A stretch of DNA of 57,350 nucleotides from Condylostoma magnum (lineage: Eukaryota > Ciliophora > Heterotrichea > Heterotrichida > Condylostomatidae): positions 1 to 57,350 of the forward strand of contig CAKKTI010000095.1 of assembly GCA_920105805.1 (NCBI GenBank), in the 5' to 3' direction. A program made the translations under genes and the position numbers. Below, piece after piece: positions 11,781 through 25,512 of this stretch (the first letter of the stretch is position 1; every line of letters starts with the position of its first letter). The notes below the pieces were generated by a model. It worked only from the letters and a program-made list of their open reading frames with translations. It was not told the origin of the DNA and did no database searches.

Positions 11781-12488
11781 ATGGATAAAGGAATAAATAC
11801 TTAAAATATTTAACATTTACAGTTTTGCCAAAAGGTAACGCCAGATAAGCTTTCGAATATAACTTAGCCTATATAAAGAAATAGATTTGATACATTAAAT
11901 AATCGTGAAAAAAGGTAAGGCATCAAGCATGTAACGAGAATTCCTTTAAAACGACGACAATCAATTATCCCAAAATTTATCTACGATTTTCTACCAGAAG
12001 ATTCCCCTTAAGGTATAAATTGTAGAAAAGTAAAGTCGATTGTAACTAGATTTGATGATATATAGCTAAATCTTACCAGAAAAAGTAGAATAAAAGATTA
12101 TACAAACAGAAATACTATATAAACTGAGCAAGCCTAGACTTAGTTAAATTACTTTGATTTTAAGTAATAGCATAAATTCAAGGGGCATTAGAAATACAAT
12201 AATATTTGATTAGATTCATAGAGATTTAACAGTAATCAGGATGAGCCTATTTATCATCCTTTTATAATAAAACTGTCACCTGTTGCTGAACTCAGACTGT
12301 ATACAAAGAACAAATCGATAAGTGAAAAATCTTCATAGCTTTCGTAGAGATAAAAAGAGCAAAAAGTAACTGAAAACTAGGAAAATGAAGAAGATATCTT
12401 CTAAAAGTTCTCAGCTATAAAACGATATAGAGACCGTCATATGTAAAGCAAACAACCATGGCCAAAACCAAGTAATAAATTGTTTTAG
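11781..12488 (+). CDS. unknown basic protein
   Basis: 235 residues from ATG 11781 to TAG 12486-12488; the next in-frame stop is TAA 12516. Rich in R, K, Q and N, with several short proline-containing segments (RIPLKRRQS, IYDFLPEDSP, DEPIYHPFIIKLSP). No domain recognised; likely disordered. It lies 112 bases after the previous gene on the same strand. Confidence 0.6.
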
Positions 12489-12630
12489 ATGTTAAATTTG
12501 TGGTTAATGGCCAAATAATTGCTAATTTTATTATGATAAAAGGTGTTTAATGCTTTCATATATCCTAGTTAATATTAAATCAAATGGGCTAATTATAAAA
12601 ATTACTGAGTTAAATTAAAAAGCATCAAAA

Positions 12631-13590
12631 ATGGGATAGAGGTCATGCTGTACTGCTAGAAGCGAATCAGTTTAAGAGGTTGTGATTAGTGATAATTCAG
12701 AGCCAGCCCAAGTATAAAAACAAATATAAGAGCAAGATAAATAGTAGAATCAAATAGATACAATGTAATATAATCACCAAGCCCTTACTTTAATAAGAGC
12801 CTCATTTCTGATTCAACCTCCTCCAGCATTACAGAAAGACAGAGTATTACAAATGCAGGCTGCTTGATAAAGTAAGTAATATCTTACATTGTAGGTTGTT
12901 AGTCCTTACAATTCAAAAAAAAGCTATAATTTAAGTATAACACCTTTTGGTATGATAGAAGGCTTAAGGGGAGTTGAAGATGGGATTGTGTATTTTGGAG
13001 ACAGCAAAAAGGAAGGAGGCAAAGAGACAAAAGTTGTAAATGATTTCTTATTACCTGTGTGAGATATATAAGATAAATAGAAATGTAAAGGATAGCATTT
13101 TGTGGTATTTTGGGATAATGGTAAGTTTTTTATGAGAGATTTGGGCATAGGATACGGATTGTTCATTAAAATAAGCGAAAGTCTAATACTAGAAAATGAT
13201 TAACTTATAAATATAGGAGAAAGCTATATCCTAATTAGTATTATTCAACAAGCATAAAATTTTCCAAGGCTCAGACTTAAGATTTTTGGTGGTATTTTTA
13301 ATGGTTAACTCTTATTCTTTGACTATAATGAACAGTATTAAAAGTAAATATTTATTGGGAGATCTTATAAAAACGATATAATTATTCATGACACCTTAAT
13401 ATCTAAAATATAATGCTCAATATTTTATTAAGTTTAATAAGGATGGATTTTATTCGATGGAGATGTTTAGTAGCGTAAATGAAGTACAAATGGAACATGA
13501 TTGTATTGCAGTAAAAACTATGAAATTTTAAACGGTTAAATTTTCAAATCAAACAATACACTCTTTAAGGCATCTTTGTTTAATAGTTAA
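12631..13590 (+). CDS. FHA domain protein, possibly lipid-anchored
   Basis: 319 residues ending in tandem TAA TAA (13588-13593). The C-terminal part, about residues 235-305, is an FHA phosphothreonine-binding domain with IGRSYKNDIIIHD, a SKIQC segment and the STNGTW loop; two Trp there are TGA codons. Upstream is a second beta-rich region (about 120-220), so a tandem arrangement is possible. The N-terminus MGQRSCC combines a glycine at position 2 with two cysteines, a common myristoyl/palmitoyl anchor pattern. Inference: a membrane-tethered adaptor that reads protein phosphorylation. Confidence 0.8.
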
Positions 13591-13593
13591 TAA

Positions 13594-14053
13594 AGTAATT
13601 ACAATAGACTTTTTCAGTAGCTTTTTCTATAATATATTTTTATAAGTTATAATTAATTTGATATCAACTAATGTTGTAACTATAAATTAACATCTTTTTA
13701 ATTAATGAATCCTATATCTTTATAATTCTAGTCTAAAGTTTTACACATTTAATATCACAATTATACAATCCTAATATAATAGAAGTATCTCTACTTTATA
13801 GTTTCAAAAATTAGCCCTTTAGTCTTGAAGCTTAAAATACAGTTAAAATTTACAAAATAAGTTCATTTATCTAAATCAACGCATCAAAAATGGATTCAGC
13901 TTCTTTTTTATTTAATATTCCTATAAACAATACATTTAAAATGGAACTGCTTAGAAGGAAATAATACTCTTTCTTATAATAAGTAAGGAAAAGCTTGATT
14001 AAAAGTGATTTTTTAATCTTCTTATAAAGAGCTTTTTTAAAATAATTAATAAA
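13594..14053. other. AT-rich intergenic region upstream of the channel gene
   Basis: 460 bases with no protein-like frame on either strand and no RNA gene recognised. It presumably includes the promoter of the channel gene. Confidence 0.5.
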
Positions 14054-17000
14054 ATGTTAAGCTTTAAGCATGCTTCTAGTCATTTAAACGACGTCTCGCA
14101 GAATAGTTAATTGTTAAGGCATTCTTCCTTATACACCAGCTTTGTAAAGATCTAAGAAATATAAGAGGCTAGTCTTTATAGATCTTAGAATTATCTGGTA
14201 AAAGATTAAGATATATCACCAGAAAGAGACTAAAGACTTTACTACTAATACTCAGGAAAAGGCTAAATTGACTCAATAAGGAAATAACTCAGATATAAGC
14301 TAATTCAGGAACAAGAGCACAAAATTTACAAAGATTATTTTTAAATCGGAGAGAGAACAGAAATGTTTGACAATATCTAAGAGTTAAGTCTATTATAAGA
14401 ATGATTTCAAGTCTTCTATAATATCATATAGTAATTTTTACATAGCTTTTCAAAAGAAGTATTCAGATTAATCTCAAAATCTAATGCATTTGATTACTTT
14501 ATCATTGGAATTATTTTTTTCAATACAGTGATGATAATTCTACAAATCGATGATTAGTATGAAATGTTTTTCCTTGTATGCTATACAATCGAAGCTGCTG
14601 TAAAAGTCATAGGGAATGGATTTATACTTAATTATGGCTCTTACATGAGAGATAAATCCAACTTAATCGATTTCGTGGTATTAGTATCAGCTTGAACTGA
14701 ATTTTTATTCTAGAACAGCGTAGATTTGAAATCACTGCGAATTTTAAGGATTCTAAGGCCATTGAGATCTGTGTCAGCGATTAAAGGGCTAAAAATACTT
14801 TTTATGTCTTTGGTATACTCTACAAAATTACTAGCAGGAAATATGACTCTTTTACTGTTTTATCTTCTATTGTTTTCAACAGCAGGCTTAAATCTATTCA
14901 TGGGAAGTCTTTACCAATAATGCCTATAAATTGATACTGGATTTTACTCTGATGATTATTGTGGGGATAAACAATGCTCACTTGGCTATGAGTGTGTAGA
15001 TAACCCCCTAAGGAACATTTTTTAAGTTATTAGTTTTGATAATATTCTGTATGGTTTGTTGACAACTTTCCAGTGTGTGACCCTAGGAGGCTGGACTTAT
15101 ACAATGATGAGATACTAGGATACATTCTAGCGATTCATAGCTATATTTTTCATCCTTCTAGTCTTCTTTGGACTTTTCTTCTTCCTGAATTTAACCTTAG
15201 CAGTAATCAAGTACTCTTTCACCACAGCAATGAATGATATAGAAGAAGAGCAGAAACTAGATATTAAATCAGAACTAAAGAAGTATTATGAGACTGAAAT
15301 AGAAAAATGTAAAGTAAAATAACAAAAAGAAGCTTAAATTACATTTTAGCGCTAAGTCACATTGTTTTAATAGCAAAAACTGAGTTACTTAAATAGTTAG
15401 CCAATATTAAAGCATGAGTACAGTAAAACCTTATTCCGCAGATTCACTATGCAAACATTTGGCTAAATCAAATTTCAATCAGAGAAAGATGATATAATTA
15501 TTGAAGATTTTGATGAATCAACTTCTCGTATTGATGATAGTACTTCGTTAGCTAAGTAAGTCTCAGATTTATAGCCAAGATTATAGATTTAATTACCTGA
15601 ATAAAAGTAATTGAAAGGATCAGTGAGTAAACAAACTGCTTGGAAAACTAAAGTAGATAAAGCATTTTAAATTATCAGTAGATTTGGAGATATAAAGTTG
15701 AAAAAGTATTGTATTAAGGAATAATAAAGGTTTTTAAAAGATTTAGTACTTTAAAAGTATAAAAAGTAGAACTATGATATTGGATAAATGATTATTATTG
15801 TTTACTACTTATATAGATTTTTAGATATTAGTGATTACTATATTGGACTTATTGTGAATGGATAATCTTTTAAAAATCCTGTTATTAATATAAGTATGAA
15901 ATATATAATCGATTTATCACAAACAAGCGACATTGAAGACTAATAAAAATCTTAATTGTATGCTGAAAATTACAATAAAAGATTAAAAGTAGTATAATAT
16001 TTAGTATATCACTGCAAATATACTGTAAAAGACGCCTTTTAGTTAATAATTTAAAAAGCAAAGCAAAGAATAGATAATCAACAAGATTTAAAAACTCAAA
16101 ATTACTATACAAGAAAAACAGCGATTGAAATTAAAAATAATAGCTAGATTGACAGTCTTAAACTATTATAAAAAGAAATTAAGGAGCCAATTGATTAAAG
16201 CAATATACTATTAAAGATAAACAATAACAAGCACTTTTTTAGAATTATGATAGAATCTAAATAATTTTAATTTTTATTGATTGCAATAATACTGATAAAC
16301 ACCGTTGCTTTGTCTCTTTACTACGAAGGAATGTCCTCCTAGTTTGAAACCGCTTTAAATGATATAAATTATGCTATCTCTGGAGTATTTATATTAGAAA
16401 CAATACTAAAACTGTATGCATATAGTTTTAAGCAATATTTCAAACACTCAATGAATATAATTGACTTTATTATTGTAATAGCATCAATTTTAGAACTGTC
16501 TCTACTGTTATTGTATTCTTAAGAATCTGATTAATAAAGAAAAATACTTATATCTATACGAGCCTTACGAATTTTAAGAATCTTTAGATACATTGAATCA
16601 ATGAAAACAATAATAAAGGCCATAAAAAACTCGCTTTCTTAATTTGTCTATCTTGGATTGCTTTTACTACTATTTACAGTTATATTCTCTCTAATAGGAA
16701 TGGAAATTTTTAAAGAAAACTGATAGAATAATCCAGATTTAGACAGAGCCAGATTTTCAACGTTTAGTTAATCTTTTCTTATAGTTTTCTAACTAATTAC
16801 AGTTGATAATTGGTAAAATATCCTATATACAGGTGTTTAGGCCCAAGGACCCTGAAGTTCCGTTTACTTTATTCTATGTATTTTTATAGGAAATATAGTA
16901 TTGCTAAATCTTTTTATTGCTATACTACTAGATGCATTTGCAGATGAAAATAAGTTAATTCAAGAAAAATCATTTAAACAAGTAAGCAGCTTATCTGAAT

Positions 17001-19465
17001 CATTTTAAAAGTAGCATCTTTTAATAAAGCCCTAGCCAATTAATGAATTAGATCAATTCGCATTGTAGAAAGTGAAAAGATAGTCTGTTAGACTAAAACA
17101 GAAGATAATGAGTTCAATCTAACTTAACAAATCGTTAATTGATAGATTGGAATGTAGAAGAAGCTATTTCATATTTAGTAAATAGAACAGAATAAGGATA
17201 ATTTGTTTCGAGTTGATGTAAAATATAATATTCGAAGGTTTTATTATAAGTGTAATTATAATTGGAACTATAAAAATGATAATTGATACGTATATTATAG
17301 ACTATAATGAAAATTCTATTGAGAAACGAGTATCTTTCATCTTTGACTGATTTCTTACAGTTATTTTCAATATAGAAATGATTATTAAGTCCATAGCAAT
17401 GGGATTTGTAGTTGAAAAGGATACATATTTAAGGAATTCATGAAATAAGCTAGATTTCACTGTTTTATTATCCTAAAACATAGATATATTCCTACAAAAT
17501 AATTCAACTAGCTTTATGCTACTTCTAAGAACATTCAGAGCTTTAAGACCTTTGAGAATTCTATCAAAGAATAAAAAAATAAAAGCTGTAATTATAGCTC
17601 TTATCAATAGCTTCAAGGCAATAGCAAATGTAGGGGTTGTGCTATGCATTTTTTGAATTATTTTCGGGATAATTGGAGTTTCTCTATTCAAAGGGCTATT
17701 CCACTTTTGTGATATTGATAAAGGCTTAGATAAAGAAAGATGTGAAGCCTTAGGAGGTATGTGAAAAAACTAAGACGTGAATTTTGATAATATTTTACAG
17801 GCATCCTTCGCATTGTTTTTAGTAGGGTCTTTGGTAGGATGGCCAGCTGTAATGTATAATGCAATAGATGCCACAGAGTAAGATAAAGCACCAATAAAAG
17901 ATCATAATATCTGGGTATCTTGATATTTCATTTTTTTTATACTTTTAGGTGCTTTTTTCTTTATAAACTTATTCATTGCTGTTATTTTCGAAAGATTCAA
18001 TCAAATAAAATTATAGTAAATTTAACTAGCTAAGCTGATATTAAATAAAAACTAGCTTATTTGATTCGAAATGTAAAAATATATAAAGAAAGTATAGCCA
18101 ATATTTGACTAAACTTAAATAATATAGGAGAAACCTTGAAGAACATGGCTTAAATCATCTTTAAAAACAGAAAGATTTTAGAAATTTATACTGATAATGG
18201 TTGGACTAAGCATAATTAATATTCTACTGCCTTATAAAGATGCAAGTAGTGATTATTTATTTTGTATAGAAATAGTATCATAATTTTTCAACTTGTTCTT
18301 TCTTTTAGAATTCTTAGTAAAGATAATCGCTTTTAAAGTAAAACCATTTTTCAAAGATAAGCAAAATCTACTTGATTGTATCATTGTGATATTTTGCATA
18401 GCTGATTTGATTTCGTTTTTAGTTATAGGATGAACAGCTTAAAAGTCGAATTGACAAAAGCTTATTTAAGTCACCCGAGTATTTAGACTTGGAAAATTCT
18501 TAAAATTCAACCCTAATTTGAAATTATAGATTGTAGCATTATTTGGGTCAGTTCCCGCAGTTCTTAATTTATTAGTACTACTAACACTAGTATTTTTAAT
18601 TTATTCAGTTTTAGGAGTTTTCTTATTTTACAAAACTCCTTATGATATCTACATAAACCGTTACATGAATTTTGATACCTTTCATAATTGCCTTCTACTG
18701 CTAATCAAAGTGACCACAAAAGAAGAATGAGATTTAATAATGTACGAAGCAATTAAACATAATGATGATGTTACAGTTTAACTGTACCTATCGAGTTTCA
18801 TCATACTTTCTAGCTTTATTATGATGAACATTTTTATCATGGTTATTGTTGATTTGTATGAAGACTCTCAATAAAATCCTTAAAGGACTTTTGACTTATT
18901 CACAAAAGATGTAAAATACTTATCATTATTTTGAGAGTAGTATTCCTATACTAATTCACTTCATTATAGAAGCCTGTATTAGTTCATAAAGGATATAAGA
19001 ATATTTATTGGCTTGGATTAAGATGCTTCACAGGATGAAATCGCATAAGTAGTAAAAAGTTTATAGATAAAAATTGATAAAGATGATTGCATTAGTTTTG
19101 GGCTATTGACCTTTGCTATACTAAAGCAAAAGTACTTTGATAGAATATTACTTAAACCTTAGAATAAGCTAAAACTAGCAATGATTGATTAGGAAGAAAG
19201 AAAAACTATGCTAAAGCTTTAAAAGAATGAGTAAAATAGTAATATGACAGTAGAGGAGAGCTAGCTTTCATAAATTGTATTTGCTAGATACGACAACAAA
19301 ATCTATACATTTGTTAATTTAGTTAAGGTATTCAATGCTTGGAAAGAAGTAGCACAATGTAGAAGTAATTAGGTATTAAATGATAGTTAAGACAGTTATT
19401 ATTCCCCATTATTGTTACTTTTGAATGGATTATATAATTATTCATAAGAAAAGTTTCCATTATAA
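14054..19465 (+). CDS. four-domain voltage-gated cation channel (Cav/Nav superfamily alpha subunit)
   Basis: About 1,803 residues in one frame, with no frame-shifting intron. Four repeats of six membrane segments are visible. The S4 sensors have regular arginines in domain I ([12 protein letters not shown], about residue 230), II ([12 protein letters not shown]) and III ([13 protein letters not shown]), and fewer in IV ([12 protein letters not shown]). Pore motifs are TLGGW (residue 343), TVDNW (916), SLVGW (1259) and TKEEW (1555), where classic Ca2+ channels have T-x-E-x-W. The predicted filter is thus G/D/V/E, not EEEE. The domain IV pore Trp and a domain III S5 Trp (residue 1201) are TGA codons. 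The large C-terminal tail is cytosolic. The end lies at TAA 19445, TAA 19463 or TGA 19472. Likely in the ciliary or cell membrane; ion selectivity cannot be read safely. Confidence 0.93.
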
Positions 19466-19633
19466 GTATTGTGAATTGCTTCACAATAAATCTAAATCAT
19501 TTTTTAATATGTATTACCAGAATTTTATTAGCCTGCACCTTTTTATGATTTTATTCCTTTTTCTAAATTACCATATGATTCTAAATATTTTATTTAATGA
19601 ATATGGATTATTCTAATAAGTAACATTGCAATT

Positions 19634-22600
19634 TTAAAATAAAACCTAAATATCTATTAGATAACAATTGACTGATCTATTAATTGCTTCAATTTTGACC
19701 TCCTTATATTCCTTAAAACAAACATCTACAGTCTAATCCTTTTCTAGTAATTGCTTTGTAGCTTCACTAGTGTTAATCTTTCCAGGAACACCTTCACTTT
19801 CCATTTTATTAGCAATTAGTACATCTGGCCCATATATATCATATCTAACAAGGTTAGTGCCAGTAATCCCCCCAATAACTTTTCCAGTATGAATTCCAAT
19901 CCTCATATTTAACTCAGTTCCATAAATCTAATTCAACTTTTAAATTATATTAAGCATTTTTCTAGCAAATTTAAGCACATTATGGCATTCATTGGTAATA
20001 CTTCGCTTGTATTAGGAGCTCTAGTAGCTCATTATTACGTAGCAGTCTCCTATAGTGTAAACTTTGTACAGATTGTATTTTACGCACATTTTATCAAAAC
20101 GTGTAAAAAATTGGCTTAGAATACTTACAATCTCTTTTGGGGTTTTAGTAGAGGACCATTAAGTAAATCCTACAATATCAGCATACAGTAAGGTAACATG
20201 TTGTAAAACATCAGTGATCGCTTAATCATTAAGTAGGTTTTAGAAGGCATGGGGAGGCATTAAGCAATTAAGTAATTAATCCGTCTATACTCTCTAATTC
20301 TCACAAATTCTGTTTATCTTTAAAAAGAATACCTAATGTTTGTACTTAGAATACATTCCTAATACAGAAAAAGCACATGATATTGATATAAATATAGTTG
20401 AGTGGATTAAATAGTGCTGTTTATATATTATTATCACCAGTCACAGCAGAAGTTGAAAAATAATTAGGATAATAGAACTGTAGATGGATAAGTTAGTGTT
20501 CTAAAGAGCAAAGAGAAGGTAGAATACTTGATTAACAGATTCGATTCAGTATTAGGCTTAATTACCAATCATAAAGGATAATACAGATAAAATTATGCCT
20601 TATAAGGAAGCACATAGTATTATAGCATTCAGTATTCAAGAAAAGTGTATCCTTGTATATTGATGTAGTGTAAAGTTTATTAAGATGATATTAAAGCAGT
20701 AGATTGTTAAATCAGTTCAACTTTCTCTTTAGTAAATCATTGTTTAAATGGCTTTTATTATCATTATGACCAAAAAAATCTTAATTAGGTAGAACCTTTG
20801 CAGATCATATTTCTAGTACTCCATTTCCTTTAATATTTACCATATATTGTCATCAGATGAGCCGCTATATTTCAGTAAGTTTAATTCTTATTAAGATTTG
20901 AACCTTTTAATTCTTACTTTTTACGCTTTTACAGGACTTTTAGGTAAATCTAATTATCTGATTTTACTTCCCTTTACATAGAATGTTTCTAACTCTCCTT
21001 TACCTTTAATCCATACTATATTTGACGTAAATGAATACTCATAATTATACTTAATCAACTCAAAAGTAGACCTACTAATCTAGATTTTATTAGGCTTACA
21101 AGTAGAACACATTCTAGAAGCTGTGTTTACAGTATCCCCTACTAAAGCAAACTGGGGCTTATGGTATCCTACAACACCTGCAGTCACTTCACCAGTATTT
21201 ATTCCGACTTTTACCTTTAAAAACTATCCATCTATTAATCTGATACTTTTTACAGAGTATTATACTGCTCTTGAGAACTATACAGCCCGCAAGGCTTAAG
21301 GAATATTATGTCCACTTAAGTTTTTCTCATTCTCTGATTCCTTTAAGCCAGTACACGCCATATAAGTTTTCCCTACTGTCTCTATTTTAGTTACTCCATA
21401 TATTTCACACAGTTAGTCAAACTTTTAGAAAACATGGTCTAGAAAAGCGACTAATTCTTATGGAGTATAATAAGCACAGATTTGATCAAAATCGCAAATA
21501 TCGCAAAAAATAACTGTTAGTTCACCTTTATCCTCGGATATATAGTGAATTCCTTACTGGACTCGCTTTTTAACAAATGCAGGTAACAAGTAGCCCAGTA
21601 TTTCTTTTAGTTTGAGCAGCTATTGCTTTCCTATCATGAGGAGTTTGTATTGTTATCTAATGTCTAAAAGAATATAGTATCCTCTTATTGTCTAGCTTGC
21701 AGATATACCAATTACTAGAGTAAGTTAACTTAAAATCTGCATGGTTTACTAGCTTTAGATTTATTAATACAGAGTGAGTGCATAACAAATTAAGTTAATT
21801 GAATTGAGTACTAAAAGATTCTAGAAATCTAGTAGACCTGATTAAAAGATTATTACTGGCATTAAACAAGCAAGAAGAAAAAGTCAGTTTAGATCTGTTA
21901 TTGAATAATACTGTATTATCATTGCTATAGCTATCATAGGGTAAATGTAGCTGGATTCGTATTTGTAAAAGTAAATAAATCATTGCTCAAATAGTATCAA
22001 AAGTAAAAAAATGCATCAGAATAGAATTTATTATGACTAATTCAACTCCGGAACAATGTTTAAAATTATTATCCAGTAGCAGGCTAACATTACCATGCTT
22101 ATTCTTATCAAAGTTATAGAAAAAGAGTTATGTTTCTAATATTCTTGCTTAAAATTATTTTCAGCGGTTTTATAGTAGAATTATAGGGAAAATAAGTTAT
22201 ATTCATAGTAACTTCTAGATTTAGTTAGGTAGAAAGGAAATTCTCCAACAATCTTTTAAAGTTTTAAATACCAGTCTAATTATCAAGGTTTCATATGGTT
22301 ACTTTAGCATTAAAAAAGGGCTTTTTCCAAAATTACTATTATAAGCTAAGTAGATAAAAATCTTATCAATATTAGTGGAATTTCCCATTATAAGTTTATA
22401 GAAGATAATCCTGCAGTTTCTATTATTGTAAATGAGAAAATTAATTAAATTTTTTAGGATTTTGTGAAGCTTATACTAAGTAAAGCTTATGCTTATTAGA
22501 TAACTACAATCTTTAATATAATTCAATAAATTCAGTAATAAATCCAGTGCATTTCTATTAGTTTTGATATTGCTAAAAGTGAAGCTCCAAAAGTAAGGGA

Positions 22601-25498
22601 TGTGACTATAAGGGTGGTTATTTTATATAGAATATCTATATTTTCTTTATTATATCCAATATCATATTTCCATAATACTTTTCTAAAACAATCGATATCC
22701 AATATGCTAGAAATAGCAATAAGAATACAGTAATAAAGCAATGTAGCAACACATATGATAAATAAGATAAAATCTTAGTCTTTGTAGTTATTTCTAGTAA
22801 TTATTTCAATATATATGAAAATTTCAGTAAAAACCCTGAATAGAATAGCTATTAAGACTATCACTTTCTTTTCAATATAATTCCTTAAGTTATGAAAAAT
22901 TATATGTATCAAGCTATTTAACTTCAATACAGCTATATCAGATTATTTACAAGCTAAAGATGACCCTCATTTTGTCCCTTTAATACACACACTAATATCT
23001 GATTCATTAAACATTTAAATATCATCAATAGAGTCTCCAATACTCAAAGTAATGTTATCTCTTTTATAACCTCGTTTAATCATTTACACTACTAGTTTCT
23101 TTTAGTAAGGGGACATTTGGTAAAATAATATAATTTTATTCTATAAGAACAATGCTCTTAATGCTTGACTACACAAATCATCCTTCAAGCAATATTGTAA
23201 AGTGCTTCCATCCATAATGAATACTATATCATTTATGCAAACATTCCCTTATAACAAGTTATTTATCTCTACTTATAGATCCTTTTCAAAGCCTTAATCT
23301 ATAAATTCCTCATAACCACTTGAATTCCTTTAATTTTCCCCTTAAAGCAGTATAGAAAGACCTCTTGTAACTTCATTTATTGAACCGATTTTCATATTCT
23401 ATTAGCTCTGACTTTAAGTTAATATCTGTGATAATGAAGATGCTCCTTTATTTTCAAGTTGCCCTTCCACAGAAAGCTATAACAAATTTATCAAATACCT
23501 TTGCATTGCAAACACATTGTTTTTTGAGTAAATTGGAATTATATTTTTGTTTTTATGTATTAATTACAGTTTAATTGCTGTGCTGAGGCAATTCTACTAA
23601 CTGTCTCCACTTACCATTCAAAATCTGATTCCAGTTCCTAGTACTTCTTCTACAAAATAATTTGTTACCTTGTGAATTTTATCTTCTATTCCTATAATTC
23701 CCAAAACTTCTACTCCAAGTTCCAATTCCTCAAAAATTTACTGTATTTTTTCATCTATGTTAACAAAAGACAGCTGGGCTTGTTGTTTTCTCTATTAAAA
23801 GTCTAATAATTCGTAATCTTCTAGTTATCTATAAGCTAAAATCTCAGTTCTAAGTCCTTGATATGCTAAATACTTAACCTGTTATTGTAGTTTTGGGAAA
23901 TCTGTTTGAGAATCAAGTATTGATTGAATTTCTGATAATTATCCTTTAACGTATATGAAACCTGCATCACCTTTTTTCACTATGCAACGTGTTAAAGAGC
24001 AATCCTTGTTTTAGTATCTTCTATCTAAAATTAGCACTTTATAGAGACTACTTTTACTGTTAAAAATGATCTTTTATTCCGTGTGTAGCAAAACATCATA
24101 CCTCAATACTTTCTGTAGTTTTCGTTATACCGACATTATAGAGTCATCCTATTCAAAATCTGAGATTAAAGTACTACACAACTCAACAGCTTGGTAAAAA
24201 TTCTCTATCAATTAACTTTAACTCTTCTGTAATTTTCTTACATCGTATAAACCTTAAATTTCAGTAGAGAAATCAAAGATGTTGTCCTCTAATGACTCAT
24301 TTTAGTAGTATTCTTTGTTCTTTTATGTAAATAAAATATTATTCAGTACAAGTTATTTCAAACTGAGTTTATTTTATGTCAAAGTACCAGATTTATCAGC
24401 AACTATAAACTTTACTTTTGACAAATTTTCATGCACAGAGTTAGAATTGAATGAATCATCTAATACTGACTCATTTTTCAACTAATCTTAACTAATTGCT
24501 CTTTGTAAATCCAGCATTAAATAAAACATTGAAGGTAGGAGATTTGTTAGTAAAAACAACTAATAAAAGCTTGTTCCTTATAAATCAAACCTTTCAAAAA
24601 TAGCCCAAATACTTCCAAAAATAATCATATTTATAATAATCCACATAAGCATTATCCTATTAACCAAAAGCTCTAGAATAGATTACTTAGCAGTCTCTCC
24701 TTGCATAGTAACCCATACTTTAGTTTCAATTCCGGTATAGACAACTAATCCAATTAGCCATCCCTGTCCAACTAATACTCCGCCTCTCATTAAGAACTGC
24801 TTATCATCAATTAATTTAAAGGAAGGAGAACCCTTTAGCTTATATTTTCCTTGGAAGTTATGAAAATCACTATTTGGATGCTCGACTAATACAATACCAT
24901 GCAGTTATCTAGCCAACTTATAAAACTGTTCGGATCGCTTAAACTCAAATGAGCAAGCTAAATCTAGAGCTCGTTTCCTAATATGATGAAATTCTCCAGT
25001 TATTTGCCTGTAGTTAATGGGAACTTAGTTGGTTGAAGATGCAATCAGTATTAAATCAGCTGGAATTTTTCATCCTTTGGTAATTTTTACGTAGTCTCCT
25101 ACTTTTATGTCCTTTCATAATACATTAGTGAACTAGTTACCATCCCAGACTTATGCATTTCTGTAGTTTATCATGTAATCAAACATTACTTTTCTTTAGT
25201 ATATTTTATAGTCTCTATAGAAGTTGAGGAAGGTTAATAGGAGGAAGGGTAATAAATGTATTATTTTATCTAGTTAAGGTCTATTTTAATCGCATAGAAT
25301 TATAAGAGAACTTATAAAAAATCAAATTTAAGGTAATCTTTTGAATTAGTTGATTCATATTTAGAGGGAAGGAAGGGTTAGATGATGCTAGGTTGAAGAA
25401 ACATGATTATCTATGAAAACTTGATTACGATTTCTACTACCCTAAAGAGTTATTTCACGCCAGGACTCATAGGGATTAGACATTTTATTTATAGTCAT
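19634..25498 (-). CDS. guanylyl cyclase fused to a P4-ATPase-like domain
   Basis: About 1,954 residues in one frame, with the architecture known from ciliate and apicomplexan guanylyl cyclases. The N-terminal ~1,000 residues resemble a P4-ATPase: QFKRLPQIWFF first helix region, DKSGT phosphorylation site (Asp 368), SGDS, and GDSIDD hinge (about 821), followed by its last membrane helices. Then come six more helices and two cyclase domains. The first has DICDF (1333-1337) but K in place of the second metal Asp ([10 protein letters not shown]). The second has both metal aspartates (ADIVGF, Asp 1774; TIGDCY, Asp 1818). The Glu of KIET in the first domain points to GTP rather than ATP. It makes cGMP, probably at ciliary or cell membrane. 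The end is TAG 19648 or TAA 19636. Confidence 0.93.
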
Positions 25499-25512
25499 TA
25501 CATTTTCTAATA

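Noticed and set aside
21700-21790. Apparent frameshift and 22-base intron between the ATPase and cyclase halves of the guanylyl cyclase
   Set aside because: Careful re-reading showed one continuous frame with six membrane helices; the shift came from miscounting a run of T.
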